Below, one piece after another: positions 46,414 through 56,440 of a stretch of 64,000 nucleotides of DNA. The number at the start of each line of letters is the position of its first letter. The first letter of the stretch is position 1. A program made the position numbers and the translations under genes. Under the pieces are notes generated by a model that saw only the letters and a list, made by a program, of their open reading frames with translations, had not been told where the DNA came from and made no database searches. The DNA comes from Brachypterus glaber (lineage: Eukaryota; Arthropoda; Insecta; Coleoptera; Kateretidae): positions 42,497,550 through 42,561,549 of the forward strand of contig OY294044.1 of NCBI GenBank assembly GCA_958510825.1, given 5' to 3'.

Positions 46414-46560
46414 TATGTTCTTAAAAGCACATAAATCAAACAAAAGTATAAATAAATCACTTTTTAAGGTTAGGTTTTTGTTTACGGAAAACACAGATAC
46501 TAAACTGAACTGTTTCAAGGACCGTGAATTATAACAGTTTGGACTAGTTTGGTAAACTCA
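46414..46560 (-). promoter_or_regulatory. Likely 5' region of CENPS
   Basis: AACCTAACCTT on the minus strand (about 46465-46477), a word common near insect gene starts, lies 50-60 bp upstream of the start codon. No TATA box is clear. Confidence 0.35.
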
Positions 46561-47024
46561 TGTGTAGATGACGCTGCAATAATGATTTATAGCAATATTC
46601 GAAAATATATTTAAAAATTCAAAATATTACTAATTTTATATTTTTTTAATTATCATTTTAATAATTCTTGATAAATATTTCATGCATTGTAATTTTAACT
46701 TTTAATTTATTAATTATATCATAAGGATACACCTTTTTCGATAACCAATCAGATTTAAAAGGCGGGACTTAATTTGGCCAATAAAAATAGAGATAATACA
46801 TAAATAATGCTATTTGTTAAATAATATAAAATAAAACTTAAGGGTGGGGTAAAATAGATAAATAATTTTTTCACTAACACCTTTAGAACATACCATTATT
46901 TATCATGTTTTCAGACTGTGAAATCAATTTTCTTCACCTATAGCAATAATATTCAATATAGCAATTCTCTCCTAGTAGGAGTAAATTTTATAAACAATTG
47001 ATTTCTGTCACTGTACATGTTTCA
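46561..47024. other. AT-rich spacer
   Basis: No gene or repeat pair recognised. Confidence 0.4.
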
Positions 47025-47032
47025 GTTCTTTG

Positions 47033-47178
47033 CATGGGCGGATTTAGGGGGGCATGGGGGCCATGCCCCCCCAGCTAAATATATAAGCATAGAAATACCT
47101 TAAAAATTATATTTTTGGTGAATGCGCAATTTTTTTCCTTATGGATGCCCCCCTTAAAATGAAATAAATCCGCCCCTG
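47033..47178. mobile_element. hAT-type MITE, 146 bp
   Basis: Ends CATGGGCGGATTTAGG and, inverted, CAGGGGCGGATTTATT. Flanks GTTCTTTG (47025-47032, 47179-47186) are a perfect 8-bp duplication. Confidence 0.92.
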
Positions 47179-47186
47179 GTTCTTTG

Positions 47187-47890
47187 TGCAATTTTTACTA
47201 ATTAAACCAAAGAAAATAGCTTTAAATAACTTTCTAATTATTAGGTAAATATAATTAATTATAATTATTACCAATTAATACAATCAATAATTATGAATAA
47301 AAAATTTAAAAAAAAAAACTAAATTTTTAAACGTCAGTATTTATTTGAGCAAATGTCATTGATCAAGGCTACTTGATTTTTATGAAAATTTCAAGAAATA
47401 TAATTTTTGTTATTATTTAAATAAATATAGTTAAATAGTGCTAGTAGTGAAAAAAGTAATATATAAACCACAGGTCGGGATTTAATACACTCGGCTATAA
47501 AAAATGTCTTCTCTACCTTGGTATATAATTACTATTATCTTCCCCAAGGGAATGCCTTGCGTTAGTAAAAAAAAATCGATAATTTTTTATTGTTTTTTTT
47601 TACCTTTCTATACGTTTTATATAAAAAAAAATCCGTCAAAAAAATTCTGTCTGTCGTACTGTGTGTCCCGATTATGCAAAGTTCTAGGCTGGGATTGTTT
47701 TTGCTAAAAAATTGGGGTGGTGTAAGTGGGTAAAATGGGGTAAAAACTATCTTCTTCAAAATATATATTTTTTAATTAATTTTACGTTTTACGAAAAAAA
47801 AGGAATATTTTTTCAAAAAAAAATCTTTTTGAATTTTATTTTATTTTCTTTTTTCGTTTTTCATTTTATGTGCCTATAAGGAAAAGTATT
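47187..47890. other. AT-rich DNA, fragment of the 27510-28085 type
   Basis: 47495-47760 has TCTGTCTGTCGTACTGTG and GGGATTGTTTTTGCTAAAAA, similar in layout to part of 27860-27930. No gene. Confidence 0.35.
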
Positions 47891-48931
47891 ATCCCTGATA
47901 GCACAAAAGCCTTCTAAGAAGATTCTTAAAATAAATAGCCGGAAGGACAGCATGTTTCTTAGAAGCATATATATTTTGCTCAGGATATTCTAAGAACGAT
48001 TAAAGAAATGCAAAGGATACCCTTAATCGTGCTGGTAGTTCCTAAGAAGCTTCTTATAAGCCTCTGTATTAAATAAGAACGTTTTAAGAAGCATGTTAAG
48101 AATGTTCTTAGAAATAGGTACATGTACTTTTAAGAATATTCTTAGCATGCTTCTTAAAATATTCTTATTTGATGCATTTAAGTAATAATATTGAATATTG
48201 CGCATGCGCAAACAAAGTAGGTTGGCGTTTCAGATTTCTACATTAATGTAGTTTTTCTCTTTCTTTCAAATATATTTTATGATACTCGATCCTTTTCATG
48301 GAGTGATATCATAAATTTGGACATGTCGAAAATTTTTACGTCTTTGTGATAAACCTAATAATTAAAGTATTTAAAAATCATTAGATATAGCATCCATCTG
48401 GTAAGATTCATATGCGATATGCAGTTTTACTGTGAAAGCAAACTTTCTACCAGACATAAAATTCATGCGCCACACAAAAATCCAATGTTTAGAAAAAGAA
48501 ATAGCAAATAATTATCATTTCAAAATATAATAATTATTATTAACAGTAATTTTAAGAATATTTGTATTTCTAACCTAATAAAATTAAAATAATATAGACG
48601 CCATATTATTATTCTAAAAACATTCCCATTAGAATATTTTAAGAATATGTATTTGGGAATATTCTTAGCAAAATACTCTAATCATGCTTAGCATGTGCAC
48701 TACAGCATTATTCTAAAAATATTCCCATTAGAATATTTTAAGAATATGTTTTGGGAATATCCTTAGCAAAATACTCTAATCATGCTAAGAATGTTTAGAG
48801 TAGAAGCACTTATGCTACTACAGCAGTGCACCTTTTAAGAACATGCTTAGCATGTTTACAGCATTATGCTAAGAACCTTTTCAAGGGAACGATTAAAAAA
48901 CCTTCTTAGGATGAAGTGTGTTATCAGGGAT
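47891..48931. mobile_element. Element rich in GAA-TTC (heat-shock-element-like) palindromes
   Basis: Ends ATCCCTGATAGCACA and inverse TGTGTTATCAGGGAT. Inside, words such as AAGAATATTCTTAG, AAGAATGTTCTTAG and TAGAATATTTTAAGAATAT recur more than a dozen times together with GCATGCTTCTTA. A segment of about 100 bp starting ATTATTCTAAAAA is tandemly repeated (about 48606 and 48709). nGAAnnTTCn is the unit bound by heat-shock factor. No coding region. Confidence 0.75.
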
Positions 48932-49570
48932 TTTGTTCTCTCCAGTAATTTTACTTTGGTAACAAAAAATAATCATACACTGATAGAACACTAGCGTAAT
49001 TAATAACGTAATTAGGTTATAGTATACAACAATAAATAGTTGTATATGCGCTAACCACTATAGAGGTATATTGCAAAAAAGTAATCGTGTTCGGTATTTA
49101 AAAACGAGTGCAGTTGTTTGATATACAACAACAAACTGTTAAGCTATCAGGTTTTTCTTTGTCGGGCAGGGTCGGATTGCCGCTCCTTCCTACGTCATGA
49201 TCCTGGCTTCAAAACGCAGGCAATTCAGCTGACCCGTCCATCCGGCTGGCTAGGATAGCTCTCTACTGCGTTTGCAAATTTGGTTTAATGTATTTTAAAA
49301 TATTTATGTGCACACAGAAACCACATATCACATGTAATTACATTTACATGTGCATTAGCCCAAAATGCCTAATGTCAATATTTTGTTAAAACATTTATTA
49401 GAATCATCTGATTGTCTCCATCTTTATTAATCACGATTAATCATCTTTCCTCAAAATATTATTATAGTAACAACAACGTTGTTGTGTTTTTAAATAATAT
49501 GAATCTACAATTTTATTACTCTATTTAATATAACGTTATAACGAGTTATAATGTTTTAGAATAATCTTAA
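48932..49570. other. Spacer with a GC-richer unassigned block at 49165-49270
   Basis: GGCAGGGTCGGATTGCCG and CCCGTCCATCCGGCTGGCTA stand out in AT-rich DNA. No coding frame, box A/B pair or second copy seen. Confidence 0.3.
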
Positions 49571-49709
49571 AAATGGTACTTATTATACAGGGTTATTCAC
49601 AGAAGTGGTCTATTAAAAGTTTATGGAGAACCAATAATTTTAAATATCTGATATTTTGCACTTTGGGGTTTTTAAATATGGCCAATCGATTAAAAATATT
49701 TTTATGCTT

Positions 49710-49740
49710 GTGCCACTTCCGGTTGTACCGGAAGTGGCAC
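49710..49740. repeat. Perfect 14-bp-stem hairpin with ETS-like sites
   Basis: GTGCCACTTCCGGT and ACCGGAAGTGGCAC flank a 3-base loop. Each arm is an ETS-type ACCGGAAGT site. It lies in the left outer arm. Confidence 0.85.
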
Positions 49741-49997
49741 TCAACTTTATTTTTTTTAATGGAACACACTATATATTTTTTAATTTTTAAAAATCGCATT
49801 AAATTTGCTTTATTTTGATGTATAATACTTTATATCTCTGCTAGTTTTTGAGTTATTCAAGTTTTTAGCGAAAAATTAGCAAATTCAAGCACCCTTAAAA
49901 AAATAATAATTCCTTTGTTTTTTAATTTAGAGAAAAGTTGTTTTGTAGTTTACTCAATAATACTTAACCGAATGAAGCTGAAACAGAACCCAAAATT

Positions 49998-50706
49998 TAT
50001 ACAGGGTGTCTCAGAAAGCAGGTCAAATCTAACAAATTATATATATATATTTTATTTAATTAAATAAAGAATTAAATTTTCTTTAAAATGAATATACCCA
50101 GCATTAACCGTTTTCGAGTTATTTGCAAATTATTGTGAAAAAGCCATATTTCTGTTAAAATTTGTGATACTTGTTAATCAAGTAGGCCAGTAAAATTAAT
50201 CGATATGTATTTAGGTATTTACCTTAGGGACCATTAATATTAATTTTAAAAGTAAAGTCCCTTTTGGCGTTAGCTAAAATATTTTTGAAAATCATCAGGT
50301 TTTAAGGCCTGTACTTTTTTCTTTTTGTAATAGTGCATTTTTTAGTTTTTTGGATGCTTGAATAGGAAGTTCCCAAGTCGTGACTAGCTGCAGGAATTTA
50401 GCTATGTGGATAAACATAAAAGTAAGGTAATGTTTAAGTATTACGTAACGCAAATTTTCATCATTTTGGATGGATTGGCATTTACCGGCCTACTTGATTG
50501 AATACAACTTTAAAAAATTAAAGAAATACGCCTTTTTCACAATAATTTTCAAATAACTCGAAAACGGTTAATAGGTATAGGGTATTCCTATTCATTTTAA
50601 AGCAAATTTAATTCTCGGTTTAACTAAATAAAAAAAACTATAGGGTGCCGTTTAAAAACAAAAGAGTTATGGCTATTTTTAATTTGTTAGTTGTTACCCT
50701 GTATAA
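49998..50706. mobile_element. Inner foldback with TATACAGGGT ends
   Basis: Starts TTATACAGGGTGTCTCAG and ends ACCCTGTATAAATTT. Arms share AACCGTTTTCGAGTTATTTG and AAGTAGGCC in inverted order. A fragment of the ACGTAACGC MITE lies within it at 50428-50475. Confidence 0.8.
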
Positions 50707-50734
50707 ATTTTGTGGTCTGTTTTGGCTTAGGATA

Positions 50735-51739
50735 ATAGGGTTCTCCACTAAGTCTTGTTTTTAATATTTGAACACTGATTTACAAAGTACTTTATAATAG
50801 TAAGGTAAATGTAAAGTAATTTTCCTTTTTAATAACGCTAACTATTTTAAAAATCGATTTAAAGTTTACATTTTTTCGTCGCGCCTTATTTTCTACGTCA
50901 CAGATAGAGACTGCGCAGAAACGACATTTTATTTCTTAGTGTGGCTAAACTGCTAGCGTAGACATAACCTCACTTTTTATCTGTCAGTGGAGAGTTCCGT
51001 GTTAAATTTCGGAATCGGTTTGTTTTTAAAGTTATTTTATTTGTTTTTACTTTAATGGCTTCAGTGGATTTTTTTTGTGAAAGCAAGTAGTGAAAATTTA
51101 CTACACGTTAATTACGTGATGGTTAAAGAATTTTTCGCAAAAAACTTGGACTATTTTAGTGTGGAGTTCCGAAGGTTTAAAAATGTATGGTCAGTATACA
51201 CTCTTTATTTTAATTTTAGTTTTTACTGAGTTTCTTGTTCTGTTCATGTGGATAAACTATTTTTTTGAGTATTTTGTGAAAAATGTGGAGGATATTTTAA
51301 AACATATTGTATATTTGCAGGTTATGGAGAAAGATGTTATTGGTTATGTGCCACTCAATCAGGACAAGAGCACTAGTACCTTTTTAAAATGCACTATACA
51401 CTGTCTTGAAATATAAAAAGTCCAGTAAATACACACCAAATAAAACTTAAACTAAATAAAACCGAAAAATAGGAAAATATAACCTCACATCAACGCTTCA
51501 TGACAGTCACATCTATTTAATAACAATCAGAATAGCCAACATACAAAATTAAAACTGATTTGAACTGCGCAAACTCTGTCTGTTACGTTTTCAGTGGAGC
51601 GGGAAAAAATAATTCAAATTTTATAATTTTTTTTCTCTTGTTTAAGTAGACTAAAAAATAAATAAATAGCATATATATTATAATTAGAACCTCTAGTTTT
51701 TAAAAATAATTAAAACCAAAAATCGAAGAAGACCCTATT
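50735..51739. mobile_element. THAP/SWIM transposon, short internally deleted copy
   Basis: Termini AATAGGGTTCTCCAC and, inverted, AATAGGGTCTTCTTCG. Subterminal ACGTCACAGATAGAGACTGC pairs with the right-end TGCGCAAACTCTGTCTGTTA. Only the start of the SWIM gene remains. It runs straight into the right end at ACCTTTTTAAA, a word present on both sides of the missing middle, as expected of a microhomology deletion. Confidence 0.75.
51055..51390 (+). pseudogene. 5' part of the SWIM-type transposon protein
   Basis: ATG at 51055 begins MASVDFFCESK and meets a stop. One base out of phase the frame continues YVMVKEFFAKNLDYFSVEFR to RFKN, followed by a possible donor (GTATGG). After acceptor TTTGCAG at 51320 comes MEKDVIGYVPLNQDKSTSTF LKC. 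The FF-[AV]-KN, SxEFR and IGYV words match the N-terminal region of the SWIM-domain family whose later part is at 34246-34450. Frameshifted and truncated. Confidence 0.55.
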
Positions 51740-52224
51740 GGGTTAAGTATACTTAACGTATTATTGAGTAAATCACATAACAACTTTTCTACAGTTTAAA
51801 AAATCAAGGAGAAATTAATTGTTTAGGGGTACTTAAATTTGCTAATTTTTCCCTAAAAACTTGAGTAACTCAAAAACTACCGGAGATAGATATAAAGTGT
51901 TACATATCAAAAGTTAAAAAGTTCAAGTTTAAGGCTCTGTTACTAACAAAAAAATATATTTATGCAAAAATGTTTACAAAACCTTATAGCCCAATCATTT
52001 AGTAGTGCAATAGTGTATAGTTTATGCCAAAATTCACAAAAAAAGTTTTTTTTCCCAAATGGCCAACTTTGGTCCCGAAAATCCTACTGTTTGAAAAGGA
52101 TTTTAGAAAATTGCCACTTTGCTCAACAAAAAATTTTAGGCTCTATAATTCCAAATTTAGTAAAAGGGGAGGACCGAAAAAAATTAATTACCCTCCCAAA
52201 AAAATCTATCTACAGGAGGCACGG

Positions 52225-52259
52225 AGGGTGTAGATTTTACAGTGTAGAATCTACACCCT
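52225..52259. repeat. Hairpin downstream of deadpan
   Basis: AGGGTGTAGATT and AATCTACACCCT form a 12-bp perfect stem about 260 bp past the deadpan stop, beyond the first poly(A) signal. Confidence 0.7.
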
Positions 52260-52336
52260 TGTTAGGCTCTCCGTTGTATTTGTAATATTTGTAATATTTT
52301 GAATAACTGGATAAGATATATTTTTTAAAATATTGA

Positions 52337-52342
52337 TTTATT
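52337..52342 (-). terminator. Probable poly(A) signal of deadpan
   Basis: AATAAA on the minus strand, about 175 bp after the stop codon. Confidence 0.45.
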
Positions 52343-52517
52343 TCTTAAATGACTAATATAAATCTATAAAAAACTTAAATATATACAGTGTCAGTCAAAA
52401 TTTTAAGAAAAACATAAAAGATAACCTAATCAATAGGTTATTTTTCTTTATATAAATAAAAGTACTTAAAGCTTCAATAATTCTCATCAGATCACAGAAT
52501 TGTTGTCAATTCTTTTG

Positions 52518-54238
52518 CTACCAAGGTCTCCACATGTCATTCATAGAATCAGCAATATTATCTCTTGACCCAGAAGGCTGATTATTATTATTATTAGTAT
52601 TTTCTTGTCTAGATTCCAATGTTGGTGGGTTACTAGTATCATTTTGTGATCCTAAATCTAATCTTGATCTATCATATTCCATTGGTCTAAAACCTAACAT
52701 TTCTTGCTCCCTTACAAAACAAGGACTAACCATATTCGATGTTTTTATTACTTTACTGGGTGGATAAGGTGGTAAATCAGCAACAGACAATAGGTTCGAG
52801 TGAACTTCAAAATGTTTCCTTTTAATTCCTTGCTGTGGCATATGCGGTAAATTTTCTTCGTAATGAGCAGAATCTTCTTTTGTTTGGGCTTGCTTGTAAC
52901 GCTCTGATTGATTGGTTATGATGCACAAAGGTTCAGCTAATTTCTTTCCACTATCCATACGTTTCTCCATGTGTTTTTGTATTGGAAACCTTATGGATTT
53001 TACTTCTGGTGCTATGAACCCATGTTTTTCTGTATTAGTGCTTGATACTTGTGGAACTTGGTGGTCCTGGTTATGGTAACTCTTTTGAACTGGCTTAAAT
53101 GCATGTGGTGGTGATGAGATAAGTTTTGGAGGATCTTCGTGAATTTGAATAGGACTAATTGGTGGACTTAGAGGTTTTGAGATCATTGATTCTGTGGAGT
53201 TTGATTGGGGTATTACAGTGGCAAATGCACTAGGTCTATTTGGCATGGAAGTTTGAACGTTAGGAAAATAGGGAAGATTGCTTGAGTTAGGAACCAACAA
53301 AGCTAACTCCCCACTTGGTAGTCTCGATGGTATTAACTGTATACCTTGTGGTATAGAAATTCTTGGATTGTTATTCTGATCTCCAACATTTAAAGTTGTT
53401 GAAATATTGGATGTATTGTTTAAAAATGGCAAGTTAAAACCTGGAAAATTAAATTGAGCTACTTGTTCTATACCAGAAATACATTTTTGCAGATGTGAAG
53501 AGATTCTTTGCTTCATATTACCATCGATACCATCTATTTGGCTTACATATTTGTCTATTTCTGTCGCACATTCGTTAAAACCGGTTTTGAATTTTCTCAA
53601 TACTGTGGGATCTGTAGCCATTGACATGGCTAGCTGTTGTCTTTGGGTGGTTTGAAGATGTTTGACGGCCATTTCTAGGATATCTGCTTTTTCCAGTTTT
53701 GAATGACGAGAAGGCTGAAAAAAAAAATATATTATGCATTTTGAGAAATAATTTTTGAATAAAATTGTTTGCTTTAGACGGACAAACGTTTTTATGAGAA
53801 TTGGTTTCTGCTACTTTTATTTATTTTTTAAAAATATAATTTAAAATCATTGTATATCTCTATTTTTTTTAATAACTAAGGGGCTGTGACATTTTGATAA
53901 TTTATTTTTGTATATTATATTTTATTAGACAAGCATGTTCAGAAATAATGTTGAGATATGATTTAGAGTAACTTTAGCGGAAACATTGCTAAAAAAATTT
54001 TTGGATCATTTTTTTAAATGTCTTAAAATTCAATAATTTTTTTAATTATGCTTACATCTTTATTCATGGCTTCCAAAATCAGAGTCTTTATTTCATTTAG
54101 GCAATGATTTATCCTGGCTCTTCTTTTTTTTTCCATGATTGGTTTGTGTGTTTTTCTTAATTCTGCTTTGGACATTGTGTTACTTTGTGTTTCTTGCATG
54201 TTTCTGTAGTCAAATTCGTCGTCACTTCCAATTGGCAT
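52518..54238 (-). CDS. dpn: Deadpan, bHLH-Orange repressor with terminal WRPW
   Basis: Exons 54238-54056 and 53714-52518 give 459 residues. The 341-bp intron has donor GAT|GTAAGC and acceptor TTTCAG|CCT in phase 0 within the helix-loop-helix, a position usual for HES genes. The N-terminus has an acidic SDDEFD. The basic region (about 28-45) keeps the Hairy-class proline ([13 protein letters not shown]), helix 1 and helix 2 run to about 82 ([15 protein letters not shown]), and the Orange domain spans about 99-140 ([20 protein letters not shown]). [18 protein letters not shown] at about 187-204 is shared with Deadpan rather than Hairy or E(spl). WRPW (456-459) recruits Groucho. Deadpan is a nuclear repressor that binds N-box and related sites and maintains insect neuroblasts. 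Start chosen by an in-frame upstream TAA and the SDDEFD match. A TTTTTATTACAG acceptor at 54285 implies a further non-coding 5' exon. Confidence 0.93.
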
Positions 54239-54284
54239 ATTCGATTCTGATTAGACAATTTTTGGTGGGGTCTGGATTTGATTT
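54239..54284 (-). other. dpn: 5' UTR part of deadpan exon
   Basis: Bounded upstream by a strong acceptor (TTATTACAG) and carrying an in-frame stop before the ATG. The upstream leader exon is not located with certainty. Confidence 0.55.
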
Positions 54285-55433
54285 CTGTAATAAAAAATAA
54301 TTTTTGCATACATGCATACCAACCAAAAGCCTGACGTGATAAAGGGTAATCAGGGGGGAGATTGGTAAAATCACACCGGTACGAAACGATTTTTTAAATT
54401 TAATTTAAATACTAAAAAGTTTTTTTTCCAGTTTTTTTTTTTTGTTTGACAGCGTGACGTATTTATTTAGGGTATACCTAGCCTGAGGAAGCTTGATTGG
54501 AAGAGAAGGGGGTGAAAAATGCTTACAAATAGTTTGACATAATTATTTGATGACCTCTTAAATGGCACATTAATTTTTAACAAATATTTTCACAAACCAC
54601 TTGTTCGTGGTTTAAAACCAAATAACATCCAGAAAATTAAGGAACGAATTTACCTATTATAAAAAACTGACTGGTTATTTTACCAAAATTCTTCTAATAC
54701 ATGGTGACAATTAAACACATAAATCTAGAAATGCGTTAATAAGGTCAAAATTGTATTGTCTTATTAACATTTAATTAAAATATATTTGAATTTTTACGTT
54801 TAGGTTGTTTTAGCGGTTATTTCTGTAAAAAAATAATTTTTATGGACTTCTTGCAGTACCTAATTACCATTTAATTGTATGGTACGGCAAGTGATTATAA
54901 ACGTTTACTGCCTTATCCATAGTAAAAAAACAATTACTCTATTTGAAGAGTATATTTTATTTAAAAAAGATCTGTGTGGGTTAATTTTACATAGCTTTAG
55001 AACAGCCGCAAATACCATAAATATATCTGCATCCCTCATTCTTACTCGCGTTCTCTTGCTTTGGTGCGGTTGTATCCACCGCACCGAAGCAAGGCGCAGC
55101 ATGTGACGCAGACAACTCTAGTATTTTTTACTGCTATATTAAAAGACTCTGGGTCCGTTCTTGGAAAAAAAACAGTTCAGAGGATCTCTTCAAGTATTAC
55201 GTAATGCAATTTTTAACCAAACCTATGTAAATTTTGGAAAAATCAATACATAATGGTGATTCTTTTTTAATTTGACTAAATTAAACCAGCTTTATATCAT
55301 TTTTTTTTCTGCTTGTGACCTAGAAATCGCTTAATACATGCAAAGAAAATAATATCTATTTGAGTTTTTAAAATCAACAATTCAACGTGATAAGAATCTA
55401 CTCCTATTTAATGTAAAATAAAAGCAATTATAC
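54285..55433. other. Presumed 5' intron or upstream DNA of deadpan
   Basis: AT-rich. Contains a short fragment TTCAAGTATTACGTAATGCA (about 55188) of the ACGTAACGC MITE and a GC-richer patch at 55035-55105. No gene. Confidence 0.35.
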
Positions 55434-56036
55434 AGGGTTATTCAGAAATAAGTTCGAGAAATTTAAGAGGTGATTCTACTTTTAAAAAATATGAAAAAAA
55501 GTTCCTATAAATGTTGGTCTGGAAATGAGTACTAAGGGAGCTCTTTAAAATTGTAATAAAAATAAGGTTATTAATTAATAACTATTGTACCCTTTAAGCT
55601 AGAGCGACGAGATTTTGCATGTATACTAGTATTAATAAGGGCAATAGGTTTATGTTAATTTATCTTTTTGAATTTATCTAGAGGCGTGCCTAGACGGATA
55701 AAATATGTGAGGCTTAACACATTTTTGCCCAAACTTTTTTATGTATATTTTTTTTTGGATTTTTTGTAATAAATATAGATTCCTTCAGCAAAAATACATA
55801 AAGAATGTCATATAGTGTAACACTGTAGCAACAACCGTTTAAAAAATGCAATTAAGAGGAAGTAACAGTTTGTACCACTAAAAATGTTACTTTTTTTGTT
55901 CCCGATTTAATATGTCCATCTTCAAAGGGCCACAGCTGCCTCATTTCCGGACCAACCTTTATAGGAACTTTTTTTATATCTTTTAACGTAGAATCACCCC
56001 TTAAATTTCTCGAACTTATTTCTGAAATATAAAAGC
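55434..56036. mobile_element. Foldback element related to foldback 2
   Basis: Ends TTATTCAGAAATAAGTTCGA and inverse TCGAACTTATTTCTGAAATA. Subterminal GTGATTCTACTTTTAAAAAA and AAAAGTTCCTATAAATG recall GATTCTACATCATAAAATAT and AAGTTCCTATAAACA of foldback 2. Non-coding. Confidence 0.75.
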
Positions 56037-56258
56037 ATTGGCGCAGGATGGAATAGAATGAAAAGCTGCTTCGAACCAGTGATGTGCAGTGCTAAAATTG
56101 ATAATGATGATGATTTTAAATGATTTTTTCTTACCTTATTACAGATAATCCAAAATAAATCCGAGTAGTTAGTTAACTAAAATTAATTTTTTTCACAATT
56201 TCACTGTATATACACTAATAAATAAAAACTTAAAACTAAAATTTAGTACTACTTGTTC

Positions 56259-56440
56259 CTTGTGGCAATGTCTGTTTAAGAATGAAACTATTTTGAAAAA
56301 AACCGAGATATACATTCCGACAGTCCGTGGGAACATTTTACCAAACCCCCACCACTGCTGGGTTCTACCGAAGCGCCGTATGGTCAAAGGGTGTCCCATG
56401 AACTATAAGTGGGGTGCTGTAGGTTAGAAAGGGCCACCTG
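56259..56440 (-). promoter_or_regulatory. dpn: Candidate deadpan control region
   Basis: A GC-richer stretch about 2 kb upstream of the deadpan ATG holds an N-box (CACAAG, minus strand, 56259-56264), an exact Su(H)-type site CGTGGGAA (56326-56333, matching YGTGRGAA) and an E-box CACCTG (56435-56440). Notch signalling through Su(H) and proneural bHLH factors are known to drive deadpan, and HES proteins bind N-boxes. Such short sites occur often by chance. Confidence 0.35.

Larger units (their letters stand above)
49586..52290. mobile_element. Nest of transposons: outer foldback split by two insertions
   Basis: 49818-49973 (CTTTATATCTCTGCTAGTTT, GTTATTCAAG, ACTCAATAATACTTAACC) is the inverse of 51742-51925. 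These outer arms are separated by an inner foldback (49998-50706) and the short THAP/SWIM element (50735-51739). The order of insertion is therefore outer first. Confidence 0.7.
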
